DNA of 64,000 nt from Sipunculus nudus (lineage: Eukaryota > Annelida > Sipuncula > Golfingiida > Sipunculidae), in the NCBI GenBank assembly GCA_026874595.1, contig CM049313.1, positions 19,463,508-19,527,507 of the forward strand, written 5' to 3'. A model generated the notes under the pieces. That model was given only the letters and a program-made list of their open reading frames with translations. It did not search any database and was not told the origin of the DNA. This document shows positions 1 to 13,300 of this stretch, piece by piece; position 1 is the first letter of the stretch; every line of letters begins with the position of its first letter. The position numbers and the translations under genes are program-made.

Positions 1-892
1 ATTATTGTCAGAACATCCAAGTTATTAACTAAAAGGTACATGGAAGTACATGTCCATGCATTACCTGTGCACAACTAGGACGGTGGGAGGTTACGAGATC
101 ATTAATTGTGCAATGCATGTCGTCAGTTACATGAATAACACCTGCATTAAAAGTAACACTGCTGTCAAACTCACTTGATTAAAGGGATTTTAATGGAACG
201 ATTTTTCTTATGGGATCCCTGAAGTAATGTAACATGATTAATGAAGCTTTCTCAGGGTAACTGTGAGCAAGTTCTTTTTTGTTTTTACATCAAACCTTAT
301 CCTGGTCTCGGTTACTCCAAATTCTCTTTTCCCGAGTAATGAATTAAGGAACCAACATTTATATTGATTGCCATAAATGTGTAATTTATAATATGATTTA
401 AAAAGTAACCATACTGATTGTAATTTCACAAAAAATGAACAAATATGTCTAAAGAGTTACAGAATATTTCGTTGTCTTTAAAAATGAAATATAAATATCA
501 TGCAGATTTAAAAAAAGTAAGGGCGCTGCATGCATGGATCTGATCGATGCTGGTCAAATGGTCGACCTTGATCATGCGTAACCTCTAGTGTTCGAACAAT
601 TTTTTTTTTTTTTTATCCAGGCACTATTTGGATATTCGTGTTTTGCTAAAAATCTATATATGCGTTATAATTCTGTTAGACACATGAGAACAGGGGACGT
701 TTCCGGAACCTATATAGGTCCAGTTCTATTTTCCCAGTAGAACGGCAATTAAACATATAATTCATATACATTTGTATACGTTTACTTTTACAATCTATAC
801 AGATTTATACTGCTCTTTCGGCGTGAGCTTCGTAAACATCTTATGTTTAGCAGGTGCGATGATTTTTATTCGAAAATGTGATCAGGTATATT
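1..892. other. upstream sequence, probably intron
   Basis: No exon, known repeat or promoter element is recognised. It contains an 11-14 nt T run near 600. Since exon 1 of the window starts in mid-codon, this is most likely the preceding intron, which holds or follows the missing first exon(s). Confidence 0.5.
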
Positions 893-1809
893 AAGTTTTT
901 CCTCTTTTAGCGGTCACGTTATAGGTGATCACGTATTTATGTTTGTCCTCTTAGCGGTCACGTTTTAGGTATAATCATGTATTTTATGTTGATCATGTTG
1001 CCGTTCAAGTTGTAGGTGATCACGTATTCTGTTTGTCCTCTTTATGCTTTCACATTTTAAGTGATCACATATTCTACGTTTATCCTCTTAGTGGCCACAT
1101 GTCAAGTGATCACGTATTTTTTGTTTGTTCTCTTTGTATTTTTTTCCTCATGAAGCCGTCACGTTTCAAGTTATCACTTATTCATATTTGTCTTCTTTTA
1201 GCGGAAACGTTATAGGTGATCACGTACTATTTATTATACGTGTGTCTTCTTTTTGTGGTAACGTTTTAGGGGATCACGTTTTCTACGTTTGTCATTTTTA
1301 GCGGTCATGTTTCAAGTGATCATGTATTTTTGTTTGTCCTCTTGTAGCGGTCACGTTTTAGGTGATCACGTATTTTATGTTTGTCCTGTTTTAGCGGTCC
1401 AGTTTTAGGTGATCATATATTTTATGTTGATCCTCTTACTGGTCATATTGTAGGTGATCACATGTTCTATGTATGTCCTCTTTAAGCTTTCACATTTTAA
1501 GTGATCACATATTCTATGATTACCCTCTTTTAGTTAACACCTTTTAGGTGTTCACGTTTTTTTTTTTCGTTCAATGGAAACGTTTTAGGTTATCCTTATA
1601 TTTTGCTTGTCCACTTTTAGCGGTAAAGTTTCAAGTAATCACGTGTTATATGTTTATCCTCTTTTAGCGGTCACGTTTCAGGTGATCCTTATTCTGTATC
1701 TCTCCTTTTAGCGGTCAAGTTTCAAGTGATCACGTATTTCTGTTTGTCCTCTTTTAGCAGTCACGTATTTTGTTTTTCCTCTTTTAGCTGTCATGTTTCA
1801 AGTGATCAC
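893..1809 (+). repeat. ~47-bp minisatellite carrying splice-acceptor-like sites, running into exon 1
   Basis: About 19 imperfect units with the pattern TTTGTCCTCTTTTAG + CGGTCACGTTTYAAGTGATC + AC plus a T-rich spacer. Each unit has a pyrimidine tract and TTTTAG, as a 3' splice site would, followed by about 22 nt resembling the start of exon 1. The last unit contains the acceptor I used (AG at 1786-1787) and the first codons of exon 1. This suggests that the array grew from the intron-exon junction. Confidence 0.9.
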
Positions 1810-1918
1810 ACAAAACCGATACAAGCTGACGAAGAACTACCGTGACCTGGTTCAGAAGTATCGAGACCATGACAAGGAGGACAACTACGAGGTGGAAACA
1901 CGGCTGCAACAGGCCAAG
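1788..1918 (+). CDS. ITPR-like: ITPR-like exon 1 (window numbering), suppressor domain
   Basis: Residues 1-43. The sequence reads VMFQVITQNRYKLTKNYRD and onward. The spacing of F and NRY matches the IP3R stretch 'LFKLCPMNRYSAQKQFW' exactly, which supports the acceptor at CTTTTAG/1788 and a start with 2 nt of a split codon. An alternative acceptor is TTTCAAG/1803. It is followed by a charged helix (YRDHDKED...QQAK). Donor GTAATT. The first six or seven codons lie inside the last unit of the upstream minisatellite. Confidence 0.8.
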
Positions 1919-2317
1919 GTAATTAGCACATTACTGTATAATTTAATTTGATTTTATTGATGTTTTATCCCCCATACTTGTTCAGATATAAATATTTTAA
2001 TACTTTCATTATCTTAGTCTATGATAAGTCATTTTCACGGTTGTGACTTCAGACCTTACAGACATAGTTTAGATTTAAGGAAGTGTCTAGGCAGCCGACA
2101 ATTTCGGCTGCGGAGTGTCAGATACCTGAACTACACTGTCGGCTGCCTAGACAGTCAACATTCCACCCACTGTGCAGCCGACAATGCTTTTTTTCTAATC
2201 ATCGTGAAAAAACAACCTTGGTTTAATTTAGCTTTAGAATTCATATTAATAATAATTTTAGACACAGTGATATATATATATATATATATATAATCCTTAG
2301 AATATTCTCTATCAGAT

Positions 2318-2384
<67 letters not shown>

Positions 2385-3443
2385 TAAGTGTCCACTTTGA
2401 AAATTTAAAACTTGAAATGATTTAAAATTATTATTTTTTAATTGAATATATCTCGAAATTAGCATAGGGTATATGTGTGGAAATAGTATCATTTGAAAGT
2501 ACATACAAATATCTCCATTCTTTTTTTATATATATTAATAGTCTTTTTTTCATAATGAATTTTAAATAAAAAAAATGTGTGATATTAACAATACTTATTT
2601 CGTTTAAATAACGTATTTCTACTACACTAAAATCGATATAGGAAAAAGAAAAAACGCATTTTAGAATACTTTTTGATTTACCTATATGCAAAATTTGAAG
2701 ACTCTATATTCGATGGTTTTTGAGAAATATCGCTCTGAAGACCACTGTCTCCTGAAAAACAGACTACTGTTTTGAGAAAACGGCCAAAAACTGTTTGGTA
2801 AGAGAAATTTCGTTTTTAGTGGAAAACAGGGATATAAGCGCAAGTGTCAGCTGCCCATGTGTGTAACATTCTAGACCTTGTAGTAATAGTTATTAAAATG
2901 TTGCTGAATTAAAGACCTGCCAGGGTTGGATTTTTAACTTGGAAAATGAAAACACTAAAATGCAGCATCACATTTCATGTAATATAAGTAAAAAAATATG
3001 GTAAAAAAATTATTCTTTTGCACTAGAATACATACACCTACACTATGTATGTATTTCATAAGCATGTATTTGCATTTCATTGACTCAACTGATGATCCAT
3101 TGATGTTATTGTGGGTTGCAATATTAGCATTATGGTTTGGCAATCAGTTACACAAATGATTTCTTAAGTCACTAGTGGTGAGAGAGCAGATTCCGAGTTC
3201 CTGCATGGTGAATAGTGAGTGAGTAGATAATGAATATATATTGGTCTAGCAACTGTCCTCATAACCAGGGATTAATGAATGTAATAATAAGCTTTTTAAT
3301 TTAATTTGAATATTAAGTATACCTTTCATTGCAAAAACATAATTTTTTAGGAATTTAACCAGTCCTGCTATCTGAATGAAGCCTATGGTTATATAGGCCT
3401 ATATGTATCCAGGCCTACTATTCCTTCAGTCATATATGCTTTG

Positions 3444-3506
<63 letters not shown>

Positions 3507-4937
3507 CATACATACAGTGAAACATCGTTGTGTCGAACTCGCTTAAGTCGAATACCCCGCTTATGTCGAAGTTATAGACCCGATATTCCGGAATACTGGA
3601 TATAGAATATCACACATTTAGGTAGCTGACACAGTGAAATCAGCTAAAGCATTGTCGGCTGCGCAGTGGGTGGAGTGTGGACTGTCTAGGCAGCCGACAG
3701 TGTAGACATTGTCGGCTGCCTAGACACTCCAGAGGTCTGACACTCTGCAGCCGACATTGTCGGCTGCCTAGACACTTCCTAGATTTAATTGCACAGAATG
3801 CATGACGTGTTGATTCACACAGAATTTGCACGGGGGGGGGGGGGGGGGGGGGATTGAACCATATGTTTCGGCATCATAGATTTTTAAAACCTAGCGTTCA
3901 AGAATTAAACTGCCTCAGGTCACCGAACATGTCATTTCTGAATTCGAAGCATATGGTCTATAGGCTAAGTAAGTAAGACCTGGAACATGCAACTGGACTA
4001 CGGAACTAAATCTGGCGATGTGTCTATTGATACACATTTAGGCCTATATAGGCTTACTTCAAGTTAACACACACTTTTTCAGTTGTTTTGCTGGGACAGT
4101 ATTTTTGCTGTTTCTCGTATGTTTTAATTCTTTTATTTTTATGTAATATAGAATATGACAGCATTTACTAACATACAAAATATATTTGAAAGCAATATCG
4201 TGAAAAATTAGGTGGACAGGGTTGTTGGAACAGAGTATATATATATTAGAATGTATTGGTTCTGTAAAAGTTGCCAGTAAAAGTATCAGGGCGGAGTCCA
4301 ACTTTAAATGAAATGTCCCCGCTACATAAATTTTCCGTGTATATACATTAATGTAGTTTCATTTTAGTCCTGTAGATTCAGTTGAAATTGCCACATGATA
4401 TATACATGAACACGTACATGCAAGACTTGAACACGTGTATACCAATCGCGTGTGGAAGTGTTTGTTGGAAAATATCTGACTATCGCGACATCTACTGTCA
4501 ACAAAGGAAACAAAAGCAGCTGTTTTTCCATTCTCCACGCAAACGTTGATTTATAACAGGCTTGTAAGCAAGCAGGCCAATATGTGTGGAGATGGAAAAT
4601 TTCGTCTGCTCTTGGCGGTGAAATAAAATTACGAACGAGCATTGCTGCCGAAGAACTGGACGAAAAGGCAGGTTGATACTGAAATATCTTTTGCTGTTTC
4701 CGTGGACATAGAACAACACGCACCAGTGAATCATATTTCTCTGAATATTGCTTCAGATACTGGCTATTTTGTTTCTCAATCACTTGTTATGGGTTCATAA
4801 CTGAAATGAGATTTCCGGGTCACCTGGTGTGTAATTCTCAGCCTTGCACCAAGGCAACTCAATCACATTAATAGTAATAGTAATACATCAATGTCATCAA
4901 CAGAATTACAATTTTAATATTGTATTTATAATAGTAC

Positions 4938-4995
<58 letters not shown>

Positions 4996-7900
4996 TATAT
5001 ATATGATTATAGACCTATAATCCGTCCCAGTACCCTTGTCTGCAAAGACTGCATGTTTTTTTCGCCATAATTATTTAAAGATTATTCTTAAAATGCCCTT
5101 TGGCCTGAAGTAGATAAACAGATATTCCGCTGATTTTGTGTAAAGTATTTTTATATCATGAAAAACGTATTAATTTACTTTGCGACTCTTTTGCGTTATT
5201 TTGCTGAAATACCGTAGATGGCATCTTCCCGGTACTGCTGGACCTAGTCCATACTTGAACCTCTATGTCCTATGATACTTCTGCTGGATCTCCGTCCAGC
5301 AGAGGTATCATAGGACATAGAGGTCCATGTGTGAACTATGCTGGACCATACATTCCTCAATGTTGCACTTTCCATGTCTATGACTGCGTTTGGTGTTTGT
5401 TAGACAACAGTGACGTCACAAAGACATCACAGTGATCGGTCCCTCATCACCTTCAATTGACTGACGTCAGAAGTTTGACTGGCTTGTTTATTATCAGTTC
5501 TCAGGCAAGGAATTGTCCGCCACGTTCGGACTCCATTTATCTGTGATATCGAGTCCGACCGTCTGGCGGTGAGAGTTCACCTTGCGGTACATGTATGGAG
5601 GGACCTGTAACATGAAATACCACTGCTTGTTGTGTGATAGAGAAGCAATCTTATATTTATATATAGAAAGAAACTTATTATGTATCAAATTAAATCGATA
5701 TATCACCTTTATGTGCGCCTGTAAATGTTTTTTATCCTTTGAACTACCGGGGTTCAGTTGTTGCATGCACAACAGGACACTGCCGGAAAAAGGAATCCCA
5801 TGCTAATTAGGTGGACAATCTATGCAAAAGAGGAATTCAGGGGGCTTTTCCTAGAAATGCCAGTGCCATGCATTTGAATAGACCATATTTTCATAAGCAT
5901 CCTTCCCATCATACATGGCGTGTTGTCAATGATGCTTATTTCCTATTGGCTGTTCAAACTTGAAGGCTCCAGCGGTCCGATGGAAATGAAGTAATATCTG
6001 ACTTCATTCAGAGTAAGTGCCCATACTTTATTACATACTGATCATTCAGCAAAAGTTTTGTTCCCAACACAGTCCAAGCATCTGTAACAATAATAATATG
6101 TTGGGTTTGATCGGTGTCCTCATGCTACACAAGGCAAATACATATCTTAGGGGTTGCACGGATCTGTACAACCTTGAATAGTATAGACTCACCCCGCCAG
6201 AGGCTGCAGCGCTTGATCATTGTTTACTATATATGTCAGCGCTGCAAGACTGCAGCAAGCAAAGAATAAGTCGCAAATGCTGTAACTTGTTTTGTCATAT
6301 TTTGGATTATTTGTATCTTACAAAATGAAAGCAAGGCAAGGCATTACTTTTTGCGCAGGTTGTCGGCAGAATAGCTCCTGCAACCTTTGGACAAGAAAGG
6401 TTTACACAGCTTTACTTGTATAAAAAATTATCCCGGAAAAACATGCAGACACGGGTATTGGGACGGACTATATAGAATAACACTGGTGTTTTGGGTATTT
6501 AGAAGGACCCAAATAAATACCTACTTTACACCCTATTTAAGAAACAGAATAATTTTAAAATATTGATAAATCAGTCTACGTTTTAAAACATATCAGACCA
6601 GGCATGGGTCAAGTACATGTACTTGTACTTGGTACTTGTACTCAGGTACAAAATTTTCAGTACTTTGCCTGTACTTGTACTTGGTACTTTTTACCAAGTA
6701 CAGTATTTGTACTGTACTTGTACTTGCTAAAAATGTACTTGAAAATCAAGTATATTTCAAGTACTAGTCAAGTACATGTATTTTTTAAAATTATTTTGAA
6801 TACAGAGCCACTTATCTACTTACCATAAACACAGCATTAGGAGACCTCAGGTCAGACAGAAATCTTAGCACTATGTATGACTGATAGACTCAGACAGAAC
6901 TGACACTAGACTGAATAATTCAACCTGTTTTTTGAGTTGTTCTGATGAACCAAAACTATACCTCAGTCTTAAATGTTGTATTAGTTGTATTAGTTGTAGG
7001 ACACACAGACTTGATGATCACAGACTCACTTGAAGAAAACAACGCACTGTCAGCTACACATGGTTTTTACTACATCCTCTATATCACAACAAGTCGACAC
7101 TGCTCCTTGGTATCACATTACACTAAAAGCATGCTTACTGCAAGTACACATTTTTCTTACACTATAGGGCTTATATGAATACTACGGTAATAGAACATTA
7201 AACTGCTCAGATCCTCAGACCTGATTATATGAATGGCTTGTGGAAACACTACCCACTGAGTATCATGTTCATCCAGTGCAATGACAGCTTGTGTATGCAT
7301 AACTTAATGAAATGTAGATGAAAATGACAGCTAAATATTATTTTCATCAACTGTTCCCAGTTGCTGTGAGAGACTGAAAGTCCATCAAGACATCTCCATG
7401 GATTACCTAGAATAAAAAAAATTCAGCAATTCAAGCATCAACTGCACCTTTTTGTGTTCTGATATATGACTGGGTAATAGTGTATATAATATACATATTT
7501 CTTATAGTATAAGTATTATTTTCATAAACTTTTACCAACTGCTGTGAAAGGCCATAAAAACTTTCACCCTAGATTACCTAGAATAAAAAAAAAAAACATT
7601 CAGCAAAGTCAAGCAGCAATTCAGGCATCAAAGCACCATTTCTTGTGTACTGATATATGACTATGTAATAGTGTATATAAATACTGAAAGGCCATCAAGA
7701 CTGTCACCCTTGATTACCTAAAATAACAAAAAAAAACTTTCAGCAATTGGAGCACCTTTTTTGTGTACCAGTACTGATATCTGACTGTGTAACAGTGTGC
7801 ATAATATAGGTAATTGTTTTATCAATAAATATTCAGAAAAATGGCTTTTTATTTTTTTAATTTAAAAGTATTTGTAGTTGTACTCAAGTACAGATCCCTG

Positions 7901-10255
7901 TACTTGTACATGTACTCAAGTACATTGAAAAATTGTGTACTTGTACTTGTCAAATTCTGAAGTACTTGTACTTGTACTCAAGTACTGACCCCCTGTACTT
8001 GACCTAAGCCTGTTCCAGACCCACTTATTGAGGTCAAGGCCATTGGTCACATGCAAAAATAGCCTCAGCTATAAGCTGCTGATTGGATGATATCATGTAA
8101 ACACTTAAAAATATGGTCAGCTAAAACAAGATGGCTACTCATGCAGGGACACATATCTGCAGGATCATTGTGAAGAGCCTAAAATGTTGAGAAACATTAA
8201 CTTGGGATTTATTGTTAAATTCTTAATTGTCATATTAGTTTCTCACTTCCATATGTAGTTTTCTAGGAAATTATTGAAAAATATAACCTTTCACTGAAAT
8301 TATCTTAAAAAAAAACAGGTGGACAGCAAGGAGTGAAACGGACTATAGTAGTTAAGCTAATGCACATTTTCTTAATAACAAACATGGTATGATTTTAAGA
8401 GGATAATTAGACCTCCAAAAAAAACCTGTGATGTCCTGTACAGGCACCGGTCTGTTTCAGGCAGAGCCCATGTCCCACAGTATCCATAACTGGAGTATTC
8501 CATTGTATATTCGTACATACATTGTATATAATTTTGTTAAGGTTTGCGATTTTTTATGTTTTAGCTCGCATCAGATGCAGAAAATGCAGATAATACAGCT
8601 GAGCAGAAAAGACTCCAGGGAAAGAGACTGCGTTATGGGGAAATTGTGCAGCTGTCCCATGTATTTTCACACAACTTCATCCATGTCAGCACAACAAGAA
8701 CAAGTGTGGTCGACAGGAATAAAATGATGGTGCTGCTTTATTTTCATACATACATTATGATGTTTTGAATAAATATTATAAATGGTAACATGTTTAATGA
8801 TATGAGTACTATCTGTGAAACTGTGCCCTTACTATTATAATTTTCACAGAGGTCATATATTCCCATAGGAAAAAATATAGATTGCTGCGCATTGTTGCTG
8901 TAAACTTCCTGCAGCTGTGCAGCAGCCTTGCAGCAAAGTCTCAATTTGCCATGCAAATGAGGTTTGCGGCAACCTTGCTGCAGGCTTACCGAAACCTATG
9001 CTGCTGCACACTTGCTGCAGCCGTCTTACAGCCATGCTTATGTGCACGAACCTGATAAGTTTCTCCTTGAACTTTGCCGTCTACCTGCTGCATGCTTGCT
9101 GTATACCTGCAGCCCCCTCCCTACAGCCTCATCCCACACACTTCTCACAGCCCTCTCTCTGCATTTTTCCAGCTTGTGTCTGCTGCTTTGTTGCATAGTT
9201 GCAGCAAAGCATCAGCAATCTTTTAATTTTGCTAAGGGTCCCTCTGTTTAAAATCTCTGATGGCAGTGTAACGTAACTTTTTACAAAGTGCAAGAAATGG
9301 TAATTTGCATACAGTATGTTCTATAATTACCATTGTATTAATGCACAGTTTTAATATCAATATTTCTTGTCTGTCTGGCATCTGATTATATTGCCTTTAT
9401 TGATTGAATTTAAAAAATATTTTTTTAATTGTCATGTTATTTGCTGAAATTAAAAAAAGCAGTATTTTTTTTTTTTATAGTTAACCAGTTACAAAAATGA
9501 ATATTCTAACTGCTGATACATTATGCTTGTTTTGTTATAGGTATCCTTGCAGAATTATAGCTCAAAACATGCGCAGTTCAGGATTATGCCACTCTGCAAA
9601 GTGAAAGCCGAGGGGGAATTTGTAAGTATTTATATAATGTATGGCACACAATAAGACATAATTCATGTTAAACATCCAAAGCTGGCTAAATGAATTTGAA
9701 ATATATGAACATACCGAAAATAAATTGCATGTTAAACATAAATCTTTTTGGCCTTATTTCAATGCAGCTACATCAGCAGGTAGGGAGCATTTTTTGTGTA
9801 ACAGGTTTTTACTGATTCTCAGTAAACTGTATCCTTTTATAACCATAGTTGTACATTGCATTTTTACCTTTTTTGTTTTTAAATGATTCCATATCCACTC
9901 TGGCTAGTCATGATTTTCTGGTACACTGAAACATTTTAATATAAGATTAAATATTGTATATGTACTGTCATATGTCTCTTCATATATTGAAAATATATAG
10001 CCCTATCCAACAGAAAGTCTGACATTGGACTGGTGACCTCTGACATTTAATTATAGTGGCCCAACATGTGCAAGGTGACATATAATGAACAAGAAATTGG
10101 TAAACTGGCAAATGATTGGTTGATAGTTGCATAAACTTGTTGAAGGGGCTGTTTCATTATTTTTTAATCCAGAAGTGAGGAGGCAACAACATTGTGACCT
10201 TAAATAAGAGCAATGACTTGGAACCTGAACTCTTATAATTATTATTTCTACCTAG

Positions 10256-10339
<84 letters not shown>

Positions 10340-13300
10340 TATTAATATACAATTTTACAATACTCTTAATACTGCCTATCTATCTATGTTCATCAAGCAG
10401 CCTGATGCAGAGATGTGGTTTCCTTATCTTAAGCATTAATTGAACAAGTAAATAGCAATATTTTAGTCATCTCAGCTATTTTGCTGCATTTAAATGATCA
10501 GATTGTGTCTATATTGGTAGGCCTAACTTTTTTGTTGTTGTTGTAGATTGAAGTCCTTGATCAGGTGGTGATAGAGAGTGTGAAAGCTCCTGGTCAGTTC
10601 CTGCATGCTAGTCTGCCATATGACATTGATGCCTTCACTAATGCGTGAGTGATGATTATGTTCAATCAATGCTTTAACTGTAGCTGCCACATTAGGCTTA
10701 TTTGTTTTATCTGGTTGACAATGTCAAGGGTAATTGATTAAAAGTGTATAAATGAGGCTAAAATATTAAAATATTAATAATTTGATAAACCCTTTACTGT
10801 TTACAGGCTCACTAAAGCCCGCTCAAAATTAGCACCTTGAAGTCCCTTATGACATGTGGTAGATTCTCTCAGGTGAAACACATTGCATATTTCTTTTCAG
10901 TTCTGAAGATTTACATAAACCTAAAGAAAACAGGAATGGGTTAAATCATTAAACAGTGACACCAAAACAAATTGTTCTTTGGAAATATTACCCCTTTTTC
11001 ATTTATCTTTTTTTGTGAGTGTTTTTGCAAAAATTGATAAATTTGTAAGAAGAAAAAATTTACCTCTTGCTGCATATTTTAGGGTCTCTGAGACAATAGA
11101 ATGATTTATTTCTTGTGTGGACCATCATATGGCCTAATCTTTAATATAAATAAATTGAGTTTCAGGATTGTTAATTTTTTGTTGCAGGAGTGAACTGAAC
11201 CTTGGAACAGAGAGGACAGGCTTTACTTTGATAAAGAATTATTCACCTAGTCATGGGCCAGAAAGCCACGTCAGGGTAAGAGTTGAACAGTAAAAGCTAT
11301 TTTCCTTGTTAAATATCGGCAGTTTATGGTATGGTACTGTGGGAATTACATCAGGAAATTAATATAGTCATTTCACTGAGGTGTGAAGAAGGTTTCCATT
11401 GTATTTCTGCAATTCTGATGAGTCATGTTGCACAATCTGAATTAGACTTGTCATTTGTGATCACATATTTCTCTACCCTTCATACCATGTAGCGTGCTCA
11501 GTTTATAGTTATTAATGTATGTACATCCACTTCTCTGAGAGTTGGCCAATATTATTTAACATGTAACAATATCAGAAAATAGCTGTTGGTTGATGTATAT
11601 TATGCATTACCTATTGAGACCTTTCAACAAATCTCAGGGAATTTAAAGTATTCTCTATCTTTAGGAATTTTTAACGAATATTATATGCCTCAAATAATGT
11701 ATAATTCAGAAGACAAAGATTATAATTGGCTCTACAAATACAAACCATTTTGCACCATGCTGGATATGAAATAACAAAGTTAGCTCAGTGCTGTGCCTAT
11801 GTTGCTGTCAGATGTCTTTATTGGAAATTTGGACTGTTTGGTTTCCATTGGTATATGGAATTTGTAAAAAGGAGCTTTGGCAATGAGACAAGCCTTGATG
11901 CTTAAATTTCTTGATTTTTTCATTCATGTATATGTATGGTAAACTGAGAAACTTCTTCTCATTGACAGGGTGGATCTGTCATTCAACTTTTCCACAAGGA
12001 TCTTGAAGCTCATATTGTTGCAGAAGGGGTTTTTGGAGAACCAGCCAGAGAAGATGGTAAAATTATTTGATTTAATGTAACAAATATAAGCTCCTGTTTA
12101 TGGTCATAATTTTTAATAAAATCAAGAAAAGTGTGGCTCGAATATTTTATTGAAATAACAGGCATTATTCCATCGAAAAGGCACTATTTTTGACATAACA
12201 ACTTTGTAAATGACACCCAGTGTATCAACTCTCAGGACAGCAGTTTCCATATATTCACAAATCTCTAACTATGTGTATTTTGCTTGCTTGGACTGCAGTC
12301 CTTTTAGCTCAACTGACTCAAGTCATGCTGATATGTTATAAGCAGTCTTTTTACTGGCACCATCCCAGTATGGCAGTCACTCAAACTGTTTATCTGATTA
12401 TTTAACAGGGCCAAAATTATAACATTAAGAGTTTGAAACTTTTAATTTGACATCTAAATATGTCAAGATAGTTCAGTCAAATTTGAGTCCTAAAATTAGG
12501 TCACAATGATCTTTATAATTTAAGCATCTGCTTTAAGGCCTGCTTAGTTCAATCATAGGTCTGCAGTCATGTTTATTTTGACTCATAAGAATGGAATGAT
12601 GTGTTTTATCCAGAAAACCCAGCCATCCCTGTCATAGTTTTAAAGAAAATCAGCTCCAATATACTTTATCAAAACTGTCTGACAAGCTGCAACAATTTGT
12701 TATTAAAGTTCCTTTTGTGAATAATAATTCAGATTTTCTCACAGTGAAATTGACATTGTCCTGATAATTAGTATACTAGCTTACTCTATCTGTTCATTAT
12801 TTTGCAATTGAAGACCAGTTTAGTTTCATCCCAACCATGACAGAATAAAATGAAGACTGGGTAAATCATCTTAATATTTATAGATAACATAGCTATAGCA
12901 ACACACCAGTGACAGGTAAACATTTTGTTCCACAGGCTGTAAAACTAGCATTACTAAAGATAGTTTGTAAATTAATAAGCAATAGACAAGGCAAAAGTTG
13001 ATCTCATTCATTACTTAGCACATATTTTTTTAAAAGAATTGTGTCATTTCTGTTGATGCTGTATAAGAACATCTGAACATTTTGTAATGTCTAACTGTAT
13101 GAGTCTCATAAATTATAAAGACACAGAGGGCATCAGGCCCTGATTTAGGGTTACAAACTGCTTTATCCCTTGATACAGGATCGTAGTTGCCAACAGGTGA
13201 TGCTTTGATAGCCCAATCAAAATAATTTCAGATTGCACTGGATTTATGGAGAAATAAGCTAAACAACCCCTCTTTGACACATCATTGCATCATTCTCGCA

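Larger units (their letters stand above)
2078..3780. mobile_element. non-autonomous DNA transposon with ~130-bp inverted repeats and 7-bp TSD
   Basis: The left end (2078-2205) and right end (about 3637-3780) are inverted copies. Both begin AGGAAGTGTCTAGGCAGCCG and contain several internal GTCGGCTGC/GCAGCCGAC palindromes; the right arm carries one extra subrepeat. The perfect direct repeat AGATTTA flanks the element at 2071-2077 and 3781-3787. The 1,703-bp element holds (AT)n tracts and no transposase ORF. The superfamily is not assigned: a 7-bp duplication is not typical of hAT (8) or Mutator (9). Confidence 0.8.

Noticed and set aside
893-1809. CRISPR-like array
   Set aside because: Units are degenerate, directly adjacent and without unique spacers, and the context is a eukaryotic intron-exon junction.
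4364-4783. 139-codon open frame on the minus strand
   Set aside because: No domain, low-complexity serine run, no splice context or similarity; long enough to occur by chance.
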